From Myxococcota bacterium (GTDB lineage Bacteria; Myxococcota; XYA12-FULL-58-9; JALHOP01), in the NCBI GenBank assembly GCA_022842935.1, contig JALHOP010000004.1, positions 372,001 through 436,000 on the forward strand: DNA of 64,000 nucleotides, given 5' to 3'. The position numbers and the translations under genes are program-made. Every line of letters begins with the position of its first letter. The first letter of the stretch is position 1. The notes under the pieces are model-generated. The model searched no databases, was not told the DNA's origin, and worked only from the letters and a program-made list of their open reading frames with translations. Below are positions 45,431 through 53,948 of the stretch, piece by piece.

Positions 45431-45829
45431 CTAGCGCCGCAAGCCGTCGACGCTCCAGATGCCCGCTCCGCGGCAGGCAACGGCGAGGAAGATAAAACAC
45501 AGGAGCAGCGCGGCGAGTCCCTGATTCACGGTCGGCAAGAAGTTGCTGTCGAACTGGAACTTCCAGTGAAACTGGATATACGCAACAGCCATCTGGCCGC
45601 TGCTGATGAAAGCAGCGACGACCGTGAAAAGTCCGATCGTGATGAGCAGGCCCGCGACGATCTCGATACACCCGCCGATCCAGATCTGCGACCCGACCGG
45701 CGGCTGCGGGAAACCGGCGACGACCGGGAAAACCTTTGGAACACCCGCCATCAGGAACGAGAGCCCAGAGATGATGCGGAGCAGCGCGTAGGCTTTTGCC
45801 TCGTGCGGCGCGAGGAACTTACCGAGCAT
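45431..45829 (-). CDS. DoxX-family membrane protein
   Basis: A 132-residue four-helix membrane protein of the DoxX/SURF4 type: ALLRIISGLSFLMAGVPKVF, then GGCIEIVAGLLITIGLFTVV and AALLLCFIFLAVACRG. These proteins are linked to redox or sulfur metabolism in some bacteria, but most are uncharacterised. It lies 25 bases downstream of the beta-ureidopropionase gene on the same strand, so it may be part of that transcript. The 189 bases to the VWA gene hold no visible gene. Confidence 0.85.
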   Translation of the reverse strand: MLGKFLAPHEAKAYALLRIISGLSFLMAGVPKVFPVVAGFPQPPVGSQIWIGGCIEIVAGLLITIGLFTVVAAFISSGQMAVAYIQFHWKFQFDSNFLPTVNQGLAALLLCFIFLAVACRGAGIWSVDGLRR

Positions 45830-45854
45830 GGTGGTCTCCCCCCGTGTTGCTTGG

Positions 45855-46727
45855 TTACGTCTTCACCAACTCGTCGTAGGCCTCGGGCCTCCGGTCGCGG
45901 AAGAACTGCCAGGTCTGACGGACCTCGTTGATCATGTCGAGGTCGAGGTCGGCGACGACCACCTCGTCTTTGTCTTCGCTCGCCTCCGCCAGGATCTGAC
46001 CACGTGGGTTCACGAAATAACTGTGACCGTAGAACTTGCCGATGTTCCACGGCGCCTCGGTCCCAACGCGGTTGATGGCGCCGACGTAGTAGCCGTTGGC
46101 CACCGCGTGGGCGGGCTGTTCGATCTTCCAGAGATACTGCGACAGACCCGCGACGGTCGCCGACGGGTTGAAGACGATCTCGGCGCCATTGAGGCCGAGG
46201 CAGCGCGCGCCCTCGGGGAAGTGTCTGTCATAGCAGATGTACACGCCGATGGTCGCGTACTTGGTCTTGAAGACCGGGTAGCCGCCGTCACCCGGCTTGA
46301 AGAAGAACTTCTCCCAGAAACCGCTGGTCTGCGGGATGTGCTGCTTTCTGTATTTGCCTAGGTACTTGCCGTCGGCGTCGATGACCGCCGCAGTGTTGTA
46401 ATAGACCCCGCGGATGTCCTCTTCGTAGACCGGCACAACGATGACCATGTTGTGCTTCTTGGCGAGCCCCTGCATGATCTCGGTCGTCGGGCCAGGAACC
46501 TTCTCCGCCGCCGCGTACCAGCGTTTGTCCTGGCTGGGGCAGAAGTACGGGCCGTTGAAGATCTCCTGCAGGCAGAGGATCTGGACGCCCTTCTTTGCCG
46601 CCTCTTCGATGAGCGGCAAGTGCTTGTCGAGCATCGCCTTCTGAATCTCGGCGACAGGCTTCGACTCGTCGTTGATGGGGTTTGCGCACTGAATGAGACC
46701 GCAACGTACGACCGACGTCTTGGACAT
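45855..46727 (-). CDS. Beta-ureidopropionase / N-carbamoyl amidohydrolase (nitrilase family)
   Basis: A 290-residue nitrilase-superfamily enzyme hydrolysing N-carbamoyl-beta-alanine and N-carbamoyl-beta-aminoisobutyrate to the beta-amino acid, CO2 and ammonia. The catalytic triad is Glu55 (LQEIFNGPYF), Lys128 (YRKQHIPQ) and Cys165 (VYICYDRHFPEGAR). The segment TSGFWEKFFFKPGD and long C-terminus resemble bacterial beta-ureidopropionase rather than simple C-N hydrolases; N-carbamoylputrescine amidase is the alternative. Pathway position, between dihydropyrimidinase and the transaminase, supports the assignment. It is 130 bases from the transporter gene on the same strand. Confidence 0.9.
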   Translation of the reverse strand: MSKTSVVRCGLIQCANPINDESKPVAEIQKAMLDKHLPLIEEAAKKGVQILCLQEIFNGPYFCPSQDKRWYAAAEKVPGPTTEIMQGLAKKHNMVIVVPVYEEDIRGVYYNTAAVIDADGKYLGKYRKQHIPQTSGFWEKFFFKPGDGGYPVFKTKYATIGVYICYDRHFPEGARCLGLNGAEIVFNPSATVAGLSQYLWKIEQPAHAVANGYYVGAINRVGTEAPWNIGKFYGHSYFVNPRGQILAEASEDKDEVVVADLDLDMINEVRQTWQFFRDRRPEAYDELVKT

Positions 46728-46856
46728 GGAGAGGCTCCGCGATGCGATGAGGTGCGCGTAGCTACCTGGGGCCGCCCGTCCTTGTAAAGTCCAGGGTGGC
46801 GCGCATCACCAAGCCGGGCTGAAGCCAGGCCCACGAGCGGTGTCGACATCGCGGCC

Positions 46857-48410
46857 CTAACGCGACGCGACGATGCTCCCAACGCCGTGTCTATCCGGCA
46901 CCAAGCGCTTGCCCACGAAGTACAGCCCGCCCGCAAGCAAGAAGCCCGTGAACCAGGCGTAAACGTAGAGGGAATCCCAGAAGGCTGGGACGCTCCCCAC
47001 GGCATGGGTGCTGTGCAGGAAGCCCGGCACGTTCGGCGCGACGCCGACGATCAGGGCGGCCATGGCGAGCCAGCTCACGCCGCGATACCGTCCCGCGGGT
47101 CGGTAGAGGTCCGGAACATCGAGCTCGGTCTTACGAAGTAGCCAGTAGTCGACCACCATGATGCCGGCGATGGGGCCAAGAAGGGCCGAGTAGCCGATGA
47201 GCCAATTGAAGATGTAGCTGTCCGCTGAAGCGAGTAGCTTCCAGGGCAACATCAAGATGCCGAGGATTCCGGTGATGAGGCCGCCGGTCTTGAAGGAGAT
47301 GTGGCGCGGCGCGAGGTTTGCGAAGTCGTTCGCCGGGCTTACGACGTTGGCTGCGATGTTGACCGACACTGTTGCGATGGCCACGCCGAGTAGCGCAATG
47401 ATGGCGACGATGATGCGAACGCCAGGGCTCGCGATGACCTGGCTTTGCGGACTCGTAAGCTGCGCAAGCAAGTGAATTGGGTCCCAGAGTTTGCTGACGT
47501 CCGTGCCTGCGAGGATCACTTGCGAGGCGCTGGTGATGACGACCCCCATCGCGGAGAAGGCGATCATCGTCGTGGGTAAGCCCAGCGTTTGCCCGAGCAT
47601 CTGCTCGCGCTGACCTTTGCCGAAGCGCGTGAAGTCCGGGATGTTCAGCGAGAGCGTCGCCCAGAATCCCACCATGCCCGTGAGTGACGGCACGAAAACC
47701 TTCCAGAACTCGCCAAGGCTTGCGAACTTCGAATCTTGCTCGAAGATGGGACCTAGTCCGCCAGCGCGGACGAGGACCCAGCCGAGCAAGACAGCTGCGA
47801 GCACGAGAACGATTGGCGCAGCCCAGTTTTCGAAAACCCGTACCGCGTTCATGCCCCGATAGATGATCCAGATATTGAGCGCCCAGAAGATGGCGAACGT
47901 GATCGCGGACGGGAGCGTTAGGCCCAAAACCTGCGCCCCGCTACCAAGCTCGCCGTAAGCCGGCCACAATGCTTCGAGAAACGTACGCACTGCTTCGCCG
48001 CCGATGTACGTCTGAATGCCGAACCAGCCGCAGGCCACGATAGCGCGCAAGACCGCCGCGACATTGGCGCCGATGGTACCGAAAGAAGCGCGCGCCAACA
48101 CGGGGAACGGAATGCCGTACTTCGTTCCCGGGTGCGCGTTGAGCAAAATGGGGGCGAGCACGATGAGGTTGCCCAGGGCGATGGTGAGGAGCGCTTGCCA
48201 CCAGTTCATGCCCACCGCGATGAGACCGCCGGCCATCATGTAGGTCGGGATGCAGTGCGCCATCGAGATCCACAGCGCCGCGAAGTTGTATGTCGTCCAG
48301 GTGCGGCTCGACGGCGGTGTCGGGGCGAGGTCGGCGTTGAACAGCGGGCTGCTCGCGACGTCCGGAGGGAGCATCGCGAGAACTTCCTGGGTGAGCTGGG
48401 CGTCGTGCAC
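46857..48410 (-). CDS. NCS1-family nucleobase/allantoin/hydantoin transporter
   Basis: A 517-residue permease, about 12 TM helices, starting at GTG 48410. NCS1 signatures are RTWTTYNFAALWISMAHCIP, TYMMAGGLIAVGMNWWQALL, PVLARASFGTIGANVAAVLR and VDYWLLRKTELDVPDLYRP. NCS1 proteins import uracil, thymine, hydantoin, allantoin or cytosine with Na+ or H+. Next to the beta-ureidopropionase gene it most likely imports pyrimidines for the catabolic route, but the substrate cannot be read from sequence. No transcription regulator is adjacent. Confidence 0.92.
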   Translation of the reverse strand: MHDAQLTQEVLAMLPPDVASSPLFNADLAPTPPSSRTWTTYNFAALWISMAHCIPTYMMAGGLIAVGMNWWQALLTIALGNLIVLAPILLNAHPGTKYGIPFPVLARASFGTIGANVAAVLRAIVACGWFGIQTYIGGEAVRTFLEALWPAYGELGSGAQVLGLTLPSAITFAIFWALNIWIIYRGMNAVRVFENWAAPIVLVLAAVLLGWVLVRAGGLGPIFEQDSKFASLGEFWKVFVPSLTGMVGFWATLSLNIPDFTRFGKGQREQMLGQTLGLPTTMIAFSAMGVVITSASQVILAGTDVSKLWDPIHLLAQLTSPQSQVIASPGVRIIVAIIALLGVAIATVSVNIAANVVSPANDFANLAPRHISFKTGGLITGILGILMLPWKLLASADSYIFNWLIGYSALLGPIAGIMVVDYWLLRKTELDVPDLYRPAGRYRGVSWLAMAALIVGVAPNVPGFLHSTHAVGSVPAFWDSLYVYAWFTGFLLAGGLYFVGKRLVPDRHGVGSIVASR

Positions 48411-48438
48411 GCGCGCTTTTAGCGTTGGGACCCTGTAG

Positions 48439-48458
48439 TCCGCAACTGCGGCTTGGCG
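48439..48458. repeat. 20-bp repeat copy 1 upstream of a calcium-loop gene
   Basis: TCCGCAACTGCGGCTTGGCG, containing the perfect CCGCA-AC-TGCGG palindrome. A second copy with one mismatch lies at 49456-49475. It is about 95 bases upstream of the 48553 start and 29 bases upstream of the transporter start on the other strand. Confidence 0.55.
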
Positions 48459-48552
48459 TGGTCGGTCTCACCGGTTTCGGCGGGCGACCATCCCACCTAC
48501 CGTACGCGCAATGTAAGCGAACCCGCGGCGACGAGACGAACGTACCACCGCC

Positions 48553-49347
48553 ATGACCGCCCTGCTCGTTGCCTGGACCCTCGCAACTACCGCGCTGCCC
48601 GATAGTGTCCTCAGCGCGAAGCCAGCAACCCGAAGCGACCAGACACACAACGCAGCCCAGTGCGCTCGCGCTACGCCCGACACCTTTCGCTTGGTCACGT
48701 CGATGGCCAGTCGTGACCACCTTTGCTACGCGGTCAGAAACGGATTGATACGGTTGGTCGTTCGGCGTGAGCCCGTCGGCGCGGCGCAAGTAGGCTTTCC
48801 GCAGCCCGACGAGCCCCGGACGAAGAGGTCGAAGATCCTCGTGCTCGAGGCAAATCTCACCGACCTGCGTCGCGACAGCGATGGTGACAGCTTGAGCGAC
48901 CTCGAAGAGCGCCGGTTGTTTCTCGATTGGGACGACCGTGAGACCGACGACGACGGCATCGATGATGACCAGGACACGATGCCGAACATGCCGCGCGGAC
49001 GCCATCCGACTCTCCTCGCGGAGTACCTCGGGCGCATGCTGCCGGTCGTCCTCGGCCACCCCAGCACAGCTACATCTGGCGCCGAGGTCGTGTTCCTGGT
49101 CGCCAATAGAGCAGCAATCACGGGCCTCCGCTCCGACCGACGAATGGTCGTCATCGAGCCCGACGCGTGTCGCGAAGCCGTCAAACGCTTCGGCATAAGC
49201 TGCGGCCTCAACATCGAGGTGAAACACCGCGACGATGAGACCTACTGGATCACTTGGTGGGGAGGGCACTACGCGCAGCATGATTTCCGAGCCAGACGCT
49301 TCGACGACGGGTGGCAGCTCGACGACATGGGCGCCCTCATGTACTAA
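48553..49347 (+). CDS. Secreted protein with calcium-loop motif (264 aa)
   Basis: The first residues MTALLVAWTLATTALPDSVL form a signal peptide. The N-terminal domain (CARATPDTFRLVTSMASRDH) is unfamiliar. An acidic calcium-type loop pair occurs near 110-140 (DSDGDSLSDLEERRLF, DRETDDDGIDDDQD). The C-terminal domain carries IEPDACREAVKRFGISCGLN and ETYWITWWGGHYAQHDFRAR. The overall family is unknown; exported, probably soluble. It is divergent from the transporter gene across 142 bases that hold repeat copy 1. Confidence 0.7.
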   Translation: MTALLVAWTLATTALPDSVLSAKPATRSDQTHNAAQCARATPDTFRLVTSMASRDHLCYAVRNGLIRLVVRREPVGAAQVGFPQPDEPRTKRSKILVLEANLTDLRRDSDGDSLSDLEERRLFLDWDDRETDDDGIDDDQDTMPNMPRGRHPTLLAEYLGRMLPVVLGHPSTATSGAEVVFLVANRAAITGLRSDRRMVVIEPDACREAVKRFGISCGLNIEVKHRDDETYWITWWGGHYAQHDFRARRFDDGWQLDDMGALMY

Positions 49348-49455
49348 AGCGGACTGCTGTTGGCCTGAGCCACGAACCGACGCACGCGACCCCAGTGTGG
49401 CCGAATGGACCGCTCCGGGAAGGCAGTCTCGGCCTGTGGCGCGGTGACGTGGCAA

Positions 49456-49475
49456 TCCGCAACTGCCGCTTGGCG
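49456..49475. repeat. 20-bp repeat copy 2 upstream of the 49496 gene
   Basis: TCCGCAACTGCCGCTTGGCG, differing from copy 1 (48439-48458) at one base, which breaks the inner palindrome. It ends 20 bases before the ATG at 49496. The other 130 bases of this gap show nothing else. Confidence 0.55.
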
Positions 49476-49495
49476 CCGCCGATATCTTTCCGGGC

Positions 49496-49933
49496 ATGGG
49501 TACAGTGGTCAGCTTCGTGCGCGGTATAGAGGCAAGGGCCGAAGACGTCGGCCGCCGCGGCGGGCTCAATGCGGCCACCGTCACCCTCCCCGACGGCAGG
49601 GTCGTTGCTCAGCGCGCCGCAATCATCCGGCCCCACGAGCGTCGGCATGTCGAGCTCATGGACCGCTACTCTGCGTACACGAACGATGCGGACGTGAGCG
49701 GTGTGCCTTTGCGTATCGCGCATGACGCCTGGCTAGAATGTCGCGCGGCGCTGGTTAGCGTCGGCATCACCGCGACGGGCGTGATGAGCTATGCTGGCGC
49801 ACGCGGTGACTGTCGCAACCTCGCGTTGACGGTTGGTCAGCGAACCGTTGGTCCGTTGTCGATTCTCGACGGTGCGCAGCCGCGCTCGCAAACGGCTATC
49901 GCGTCGGATCTTCGTCGCTTGCTCGGTCACTAG
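49496..49933 (+). CDS. Hypothetical protein (145 aa)
   Basis: A soluble alpha/beta protein starting MGTVVSFVRGIEARAEDVGR with no signal peptide or recognised domain. Notable stretches are PDGRVVAQRAAIIRPHERRH and DRYSAYTNDADVSGVPLRIA. It converges on the zinc metallopeptidase with 21 bases between. Repeat copy 2 lies just upstream. Confidence 0.55.
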   Translation: MGTVVSFVRGIEARAEDVGRRGGLNAATVTLPDGRVVAQRAAIIRPHERRHVELMDRYSAYTNDADVSGVPLRIAHDAWLECRAALVSVGITATGVMSYAGARGDCRNLALTVGQRTVGPLSILDGAQPRSQTAIASDLRRLLGH

Positions 49934-49954
49934 AGCGCAGCCCCTCGCTCCCGG

Positions 49955-50779
49955 CTACAGTTCGGCGGTCGCAAACGTATCGCAGGCCTTCGCGTCCCCG
50001 GCGTCGACCCCCTTCTTGAACCAGCGCGTGCGCTGCGCCGAGGTACCGTGTGTGAAGCTGTCGGGGACGACGCGCCCGCGCGTCTCACGTTGGAGGTTGT
50101 CGTCGCCGACGGCGGAGGCTGCGTTGAGGCCCTCTTCGATATCACCCGCCTCGAGGAGTCCGTAATCGCGTCCTGCGTGGTGCGCCCAGACGCCGGCGAG
50201 ACAGTCGGCCTGCAGCTCGGTACGAACGCTTACCGCGTTGCCACGAGGGCCCTGGCGGGCCTGCGCGGTCTGTTCGAAGATACCGAGGAGATTCTGGATG
50301 TGGTGGCCGACCTCGTGCGCGATGACGTACGCCTCGGCGAAGTCCCCGGGCGCGTGGAAGCGGCGAGCGAGCTCCCGATAGAAGGCGAGGTCGAGGTAGA
50401 CCTGCTGGTCGCGGGGGCAATAAAAGGGTCCCATCGCTGACTCACCCATGCCGCAGGCCGAGTCGACCACGCCGCTAAAGAGCACCAGCTTGGGCTCGCG
50501 GTACCCATCGAGCTGACGACTCCAAACGTCTTCAGTACTGGCGAGCACCTTGGCGACGAACCGCCTCCCGGCGTCGTCGATCGGCGCGCTAGCGCTCGGG
50601 TCCTCGATACTTGCACTCGGCTGCTCCTGCAGCAGCGCACGTGGGTCGACCCCCAGCAGCATGGCAATGACTGCGACGATGAGCGTCCCGCCCAGCCCTA
50701 GCCCACCCAAACGCATGCCGCGGCCCGTGCCGCGACGGTCGACCACGTTACCGCTCTCGCGATAGCCACCGAGCTTCAT
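49955..50779 (-). CDS. ypfJ: YpfJ/KPN_02809-family neutral zinc metallopeptidase
   Basis: A 274-residue membrane-anchored metallopeptidase. The start at 50779 has GGGAGAG upstream. N-terminal MKLGGYRESGNVVDRRG and Gly/Arg-rich GRGMRLGGLGLGGTLIVAVI match the family, with one TM (about 28-45). The zinc site is HEVGHH (His155, Glu156, His159), with FYCPRDQQVYLDLAFYREL upstream and further family motifs (LQADCLAGVWAHH, SFTHGTSAQRTRWFKKGVDA). The start upstream at 50842 is rejected. Periplasmic peptidase activity is expected; substrates unknown. Confidence 0.93.
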   Translation of the reverse strand: MKLGGYRESGNVVDRRGTGRGMRLGGLGLGGTLIVAVIAMLLGVDPRALLQEQPSASIEDPSASAPIDDAGRRFVAKVLASTEDVWSRQLDGYREPKLVLFSGVVDSACGMGESAMGPFYCPRDQQVYLDLAFYRELARRFHAPGDFAEAYVIAHEVGHHIQNLLGIFEQTAQARQGPRGNAVSVRTELQADCLAGVWAHHAGRDYGLLEAGDIEEGLNAASAVGDDNLQRETRGRVVPDSFTHGTSAQRTRWFKKGVDAGDAKACDTFATAEL

Positions 50780-50830
50780 GTGCTCTCCCTGAAAGACACA
50801 GACTATGCATGCTGCTAGTTTTGCGCAGCA

Positions 50831-51514
50831 ATGAGCAAGCACCTCCTCGACCGACCCATCTGGAACGCGTTGACGACGCGCTGGGCTCCGCTCGTCGTAG
50901 GCAAGCCGCCTGCCCTGCGAATCGCGCGCGAATACGGTCTATTTGCCGCGACCGCGGATGACTCGCGCGAGTCGCTGTCCGCTTTGGCGGACCTTGTGGC
51001 GCCGCGCGGTGAAACATGGCTGATTGAGACGTACGAGCCACCGGCGCCTCCGCGGGTAAACATCGCGCGACGTATGGAGCTCCTCCAGATGGTCGCGCAA
51101 TCGCTGACCGTGGCCCAGACTGCGGCCCCGCCATGCGTCGAGCTGGGCGATGCCGACGCGCCGGAGATGGCCGCCCTCGCGATGTTGACCAAGCCAGGGC
51201 CGTTTCTTCGGCGGACAAACCGATTCGGAGGTTTCGTCGGTGTCCGCGTCGGCGGTCAGCTCGTGGCGATGGCCGGCACGCGCATGCGCATGCCCGGCTT
51301 TTGTGAGGTAAGCGGCGTATGCACACACCCCGACCACCGAGGTCGTGGCTACGCTGGGGGGCTCATGCGCGTCGTCTGCGAGCGCATCATCGATGCTGGC
51401 GATACCCCCATCCTCCACACCTACGCGGCCAACACCGGCGCCAATGCGCTCTACGCGTCGCTCGGTTTTACGGTGCGAGCACCCGTCATGCTGACAGTTT
51501 TGACGAAGGGCTGA
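50831..51514 (+). CDS. GNAT/FR47-like N-acetyltransferase
   Basis: A 227-residue protein whose C-terminal ~120 residues form a GNAT fold. The acetyl-CoA motif is VCTHPDHRGRGYAGGLM (V/I-x-x-x-P-x-x-R-G-x-G-x-A), and the late motif ANTGANALYASLGF follows. The N-terminal half (DRPIWNALTTRWAPLVVGKP) is a distinct domain seen in the same family. Substrate unknown. It is divergent from ypfJ with 51 bases between. Confidence 0.88.
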   Translation: MSKHLLDRPIWNALTTRWAPLVVGKPPALRIAREYGLFAATADDSRESLSALADLVAPRGETWLIETYEPPAPPRVNIARRMELLQMVAQSLTVAQTAAPPCVELGDADAPEMAALAMLTKPGPFLRRTNRFGGFVGVRVGGQLVAMAGTRMRMPGFCEVSGVCTHPDHRGRGYAGGLMRVVCERIIDAGDTPILHTYAANTGANALYASLGFTVRAPVMLTVLTKG

Positions 51515-51583
51515 ATCGAGCAACCGGCCCTTCAACCCCTCGATAAACACGACAACTAGAAGTCGCTAAATAGGGGTCTGCAC

Positions 51584-53452
51584 GTGTCAACGATCGATAC
51601 ACTCGCTTCTGCCTTTGCCGCCCATCGGGGCGGTCCATCCGAAGCGCTCAAAAATGCGAGCGAAACCATCAACGCCACGGCGATCGACCCCAAGGGCTCG
51701 ATCGAGAGCGCGGTAGCCGCAGTACGCGCCGCCGGCATCAGCAAAGCCGACCTCAACGCCATTCATCAGAACATCGCGACCGGCAGCGGGACCTGGGAGA
51801 GCGCAGGCATCACGGCGCGTGGCCGACTCGCCTCCGTCATCTCGCGCATCATCGAGCGTGATGACGCTTTCGCGTCGCCGCCGATGCGCCGTCGTCCGGG
51901 CGGCTTCGAAGTGCCGGTGACGACCCTCCCGGTCCCCCCACAGCCCAAGCCCGGCATCACGATCGGCAAGCAGTACGAGAGCCAGGTCACTGCCCTCGAC
52001 CGCAAATACATGGAGGCGTTCGAGAAGGCTGGTATCGTCGGCAACCTCACCGGCGCGCGCAACACCCTGACCGCGGGCGCATTGCAGGCGATGGTCGACA
52101 CCGCGAGCAACACCAAGGGATTGAGCCTGCGGGAGTTCTTGATCGACATCGTGATTGGCAGCGCGGCACTCGGCTTCGAGGGTATCACCGCTAACAGCTA
52201 CGACAACGCTGCCGCGGTGCTGATCGCAGCGAGCGAGAAGCAGAAGGCCGCCTCGGAGAAAGCAGGCAAGGGCAAAGACGTCGACGCGCTCAGCGCGCTC
52301 GTCGGCAACACCATCGACAAGGAGAATCGCTCCAAAGCCGAAATCGCCGGCATCTATCGTGCGCTGGACGCAATCTACTTGCAGGACTCCACTGCAGCGG
52401 CTCCCGAGCTCCGCCGCCAACTCACAGGGCGCAGTGTTGGCCGGTCGCTCCAGGGGAGCTACGACTTCCATCTCTCGTATGACGCGACCATCCTCACCGC
52501 CGATCCGCACATCGAAGAGCGGCCGGTGGCAAGTACGCGTAGCACGAGACGCGGTAGCGTCGTGTCACAGAAAAGCGCCGTTGGCGGCCGTGAGCTCATG
52601 CTCGTCGACGACACGTTCGCGAAGGGCCGTTGGGAGAGCCGCACTCTGCGCGAGCTCGTCGCGGCCGACCCGCGCTTCCTCGAGGTTGCGGTGGCTAAGG
52701 AGTTCGACCTTGACGCGTCGCGTGACGTGCTCGTGGTCCAAGGCAAAGACGACCCGCACCCGATCTATCTCGTCTTTTCGAAGGCCGGCGACGGCGTCCT
52801 CACCATCTGCAAGGACTGCGCGTTCCACGACTTCACCGTGCCCGGCCGTCCGGGGGGGGGTGGTGGCGGCGCGCCCATCATGGTCCGTAAGCCCGTCATC
52901 TACATCTACCCGCAGACCGCCATGACGGTCCGCGTGCAACTCGAGGTCGCAGGCAAATACGTTGCGCAGTACCCGAAGATGAACCGCGACGACGGCTGGG
53001 AGGTTCGCGCACAGCCGAACGGCGACCTGCTCGACCCTCGCACAGAGAAGACCTACGCGTACCTCTTCTGGGAGGCCGAGCGAGCCGAGCAGTTCGTCAT
53101 CGACGAGAGCAAGGCATCACTCGTCGCCCGCGAGAGCGTCGTCGATTTCCTCGACAAGATGGCCTCGGCCTATCAGTTGACTCCGCGCGAGCGGACCGAC
53201 TTCGTCAGCTACTGGATGGCCCCCATGCAGGCCAACGCCTTCAGCATGGTCCAGTTTCTCGACGTCGACTACACGTCTTACGCGAAGATGCGTGTGACCC
53301 CTGAGCCCGACAGTATCATCCGCATGTTCATGGTGTTCAAGGCGGCGACTGGTCTTGAGCGAGTCGGCAATCCGTCGATGCCCACCGTCGAACGCCGCGG
53401 CTTCACCGTAGTTGAATGGGGCGGCGCGAATCTCGACGAGCAGGTGAAGTAA
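51584..53452 (+). CDS. Unknown protein with C-terminal KPVIYIYP-type domain (622 aa)
   Basis: Starts at GTG 51584 (MSTIDTLASAFAAHRGGPSE). Residues 1-270 are helical (ALNASETINATAIDP-like repeats, NAIHQNIATGSGTWESAGIT) with short linkers. The middle (270-420) is mixed. A glycine spacer (GGGGGG, about 424-430) leads to a C-terminal domain beginning KPVIYIYPQTAMTVRVQLEV (436 onward), with WEVRAQPNGDLLD and YAYLFWEAE. That segment recurs, to my recollection, in proteins of unknown function. There is no signal peptide. The 164-aa gene follows after one base, so the two should be made together. Confidence 0.7.
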   Translation: MSTIDTLASAFAAHRGGPSEALKNASETINATAIDPKGSIESAVAAVRAAGISKADLNAIHQNIATGSGTWESAGITARGRLASVISRIIERDDAFASPPMRRRPGGFEVPVTTLPVPPQPKPGITIGKQYESQVTALDRKYMEAFEKAGIVGNLTGARNTLTAGALQAMVDTASNTKGLSLREFLIDIVIGSAALGFEGITANSYDNAAAVLIAASEKQKAASEKAGKGKDVDALSALVGNTIDKENRSKAEIAGIYRALDAIYLQDSTAAAPELRRQLTGRSVGRSLQGSYDFHLSYDATILTADPHIEERPVASTRSTRRGSVVSQKSAVGGRELMLVDDTFAKGRWESRTLRELVAADPRFLEVAVAKEFDLDASRDVLVVQGKDDPHPIYLVFSKAGDGVLTICKDCAFHDFTVPGRPGGGGGGAPIMVRKPVIYIYPQTAMTVRVQLEVAGKYVAQYPKMNRDDGWEVRAQPNGDLLDPRTEKTYAYLFWEAERAEQFVIDESKASLVARESVVDFLDKMASAYQLTPRERTDFVSYWMAPMQANAFSMVQFLDVDYTSYAKMRVTPEPDSIIRMFMVFKAATGLERVGNPSMPTVERRGFTVVEWGGANLDEQVK

Positions 53453-53453
53453 C

Positions 53454-53948
53454 ATGAGCTACATGGTGTCGCGTGTCATCGCGGAGCGTCGGAGCGCGGT
53501 CGCCGCCCGCCTCGAGGCTCTTCTCGCACGCGGCACCGTTGATCTCGGCGACCGCTATAGCGAGGCCGAGATGCAGCTTGCGGTCGTTGCGTTTCTGTAC
53601 GACGACGTGAGGGCCATGGCGCCAACCGAGGTACCTCAGAGTCTGCGCGAGCTCTTCGCGACGTTCGCCTACGCGGCGGGCGCACGGCCCGGCATGAGCC
53701 CAGAAGACACGCAGGCAAGACTCGAGGCTTTTCTCGAGGCCTACCCGGCTCGGCCTGAACTCTTATCCGAGCTGCAGGAGCTCACGCGCCAACTCGAAGA
53801 CGAGGAGCGCGAAGCGCTGGCGACGCAAGCCATGGCGGTCACCGGCGCGCCACGTCCGGTCTCGGCGGTTTCCGTTGGTCCGAAGGTTGCTTCATCACCA
53901 TTGGCCATGCGGGAGCTGCACCAGGTCGTCGGGACGGCGTTTCGCTAG
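53454..53948 (+). CDS. Unknown protein (164 aa), partner of the 622-aa gene
   Basis: Starts one base after the upstream stop (TAAC-ATG), giving tight coupling. The sequence MSYMVSRVIAERRSAVAARL is helical throughout with no signal. The middle (RELFATFAYAAGARPGMSPE) and acidic helix RQLEDEEREALATQAMAV suggest a soluble helical bundle. Its stop overlaps the convergent GNAT gene by four bases. No family recognised. Confidence 0.6.
   Translation: MSYMVSRVIAERRSAVAARLEALLARGTVDLGDRYSEAEMQLAVVAFLYDDVRAMAPTEVPQSLRELFATFAYAAGARPGMSPEDTQARLEAFLEAYPARPELLSELQELTRQLEDEEREALATQAMAVTGAPRPVSAVSVGPKVASSPLAMRELHQVVGTAFR

Noticed and set aside
47941-49584. A 547-codon minus-strand frame spanning the transporter start and two rightward genes
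   Set aside because: It overlaps three better-supported genes in other frames and lacks any domain.
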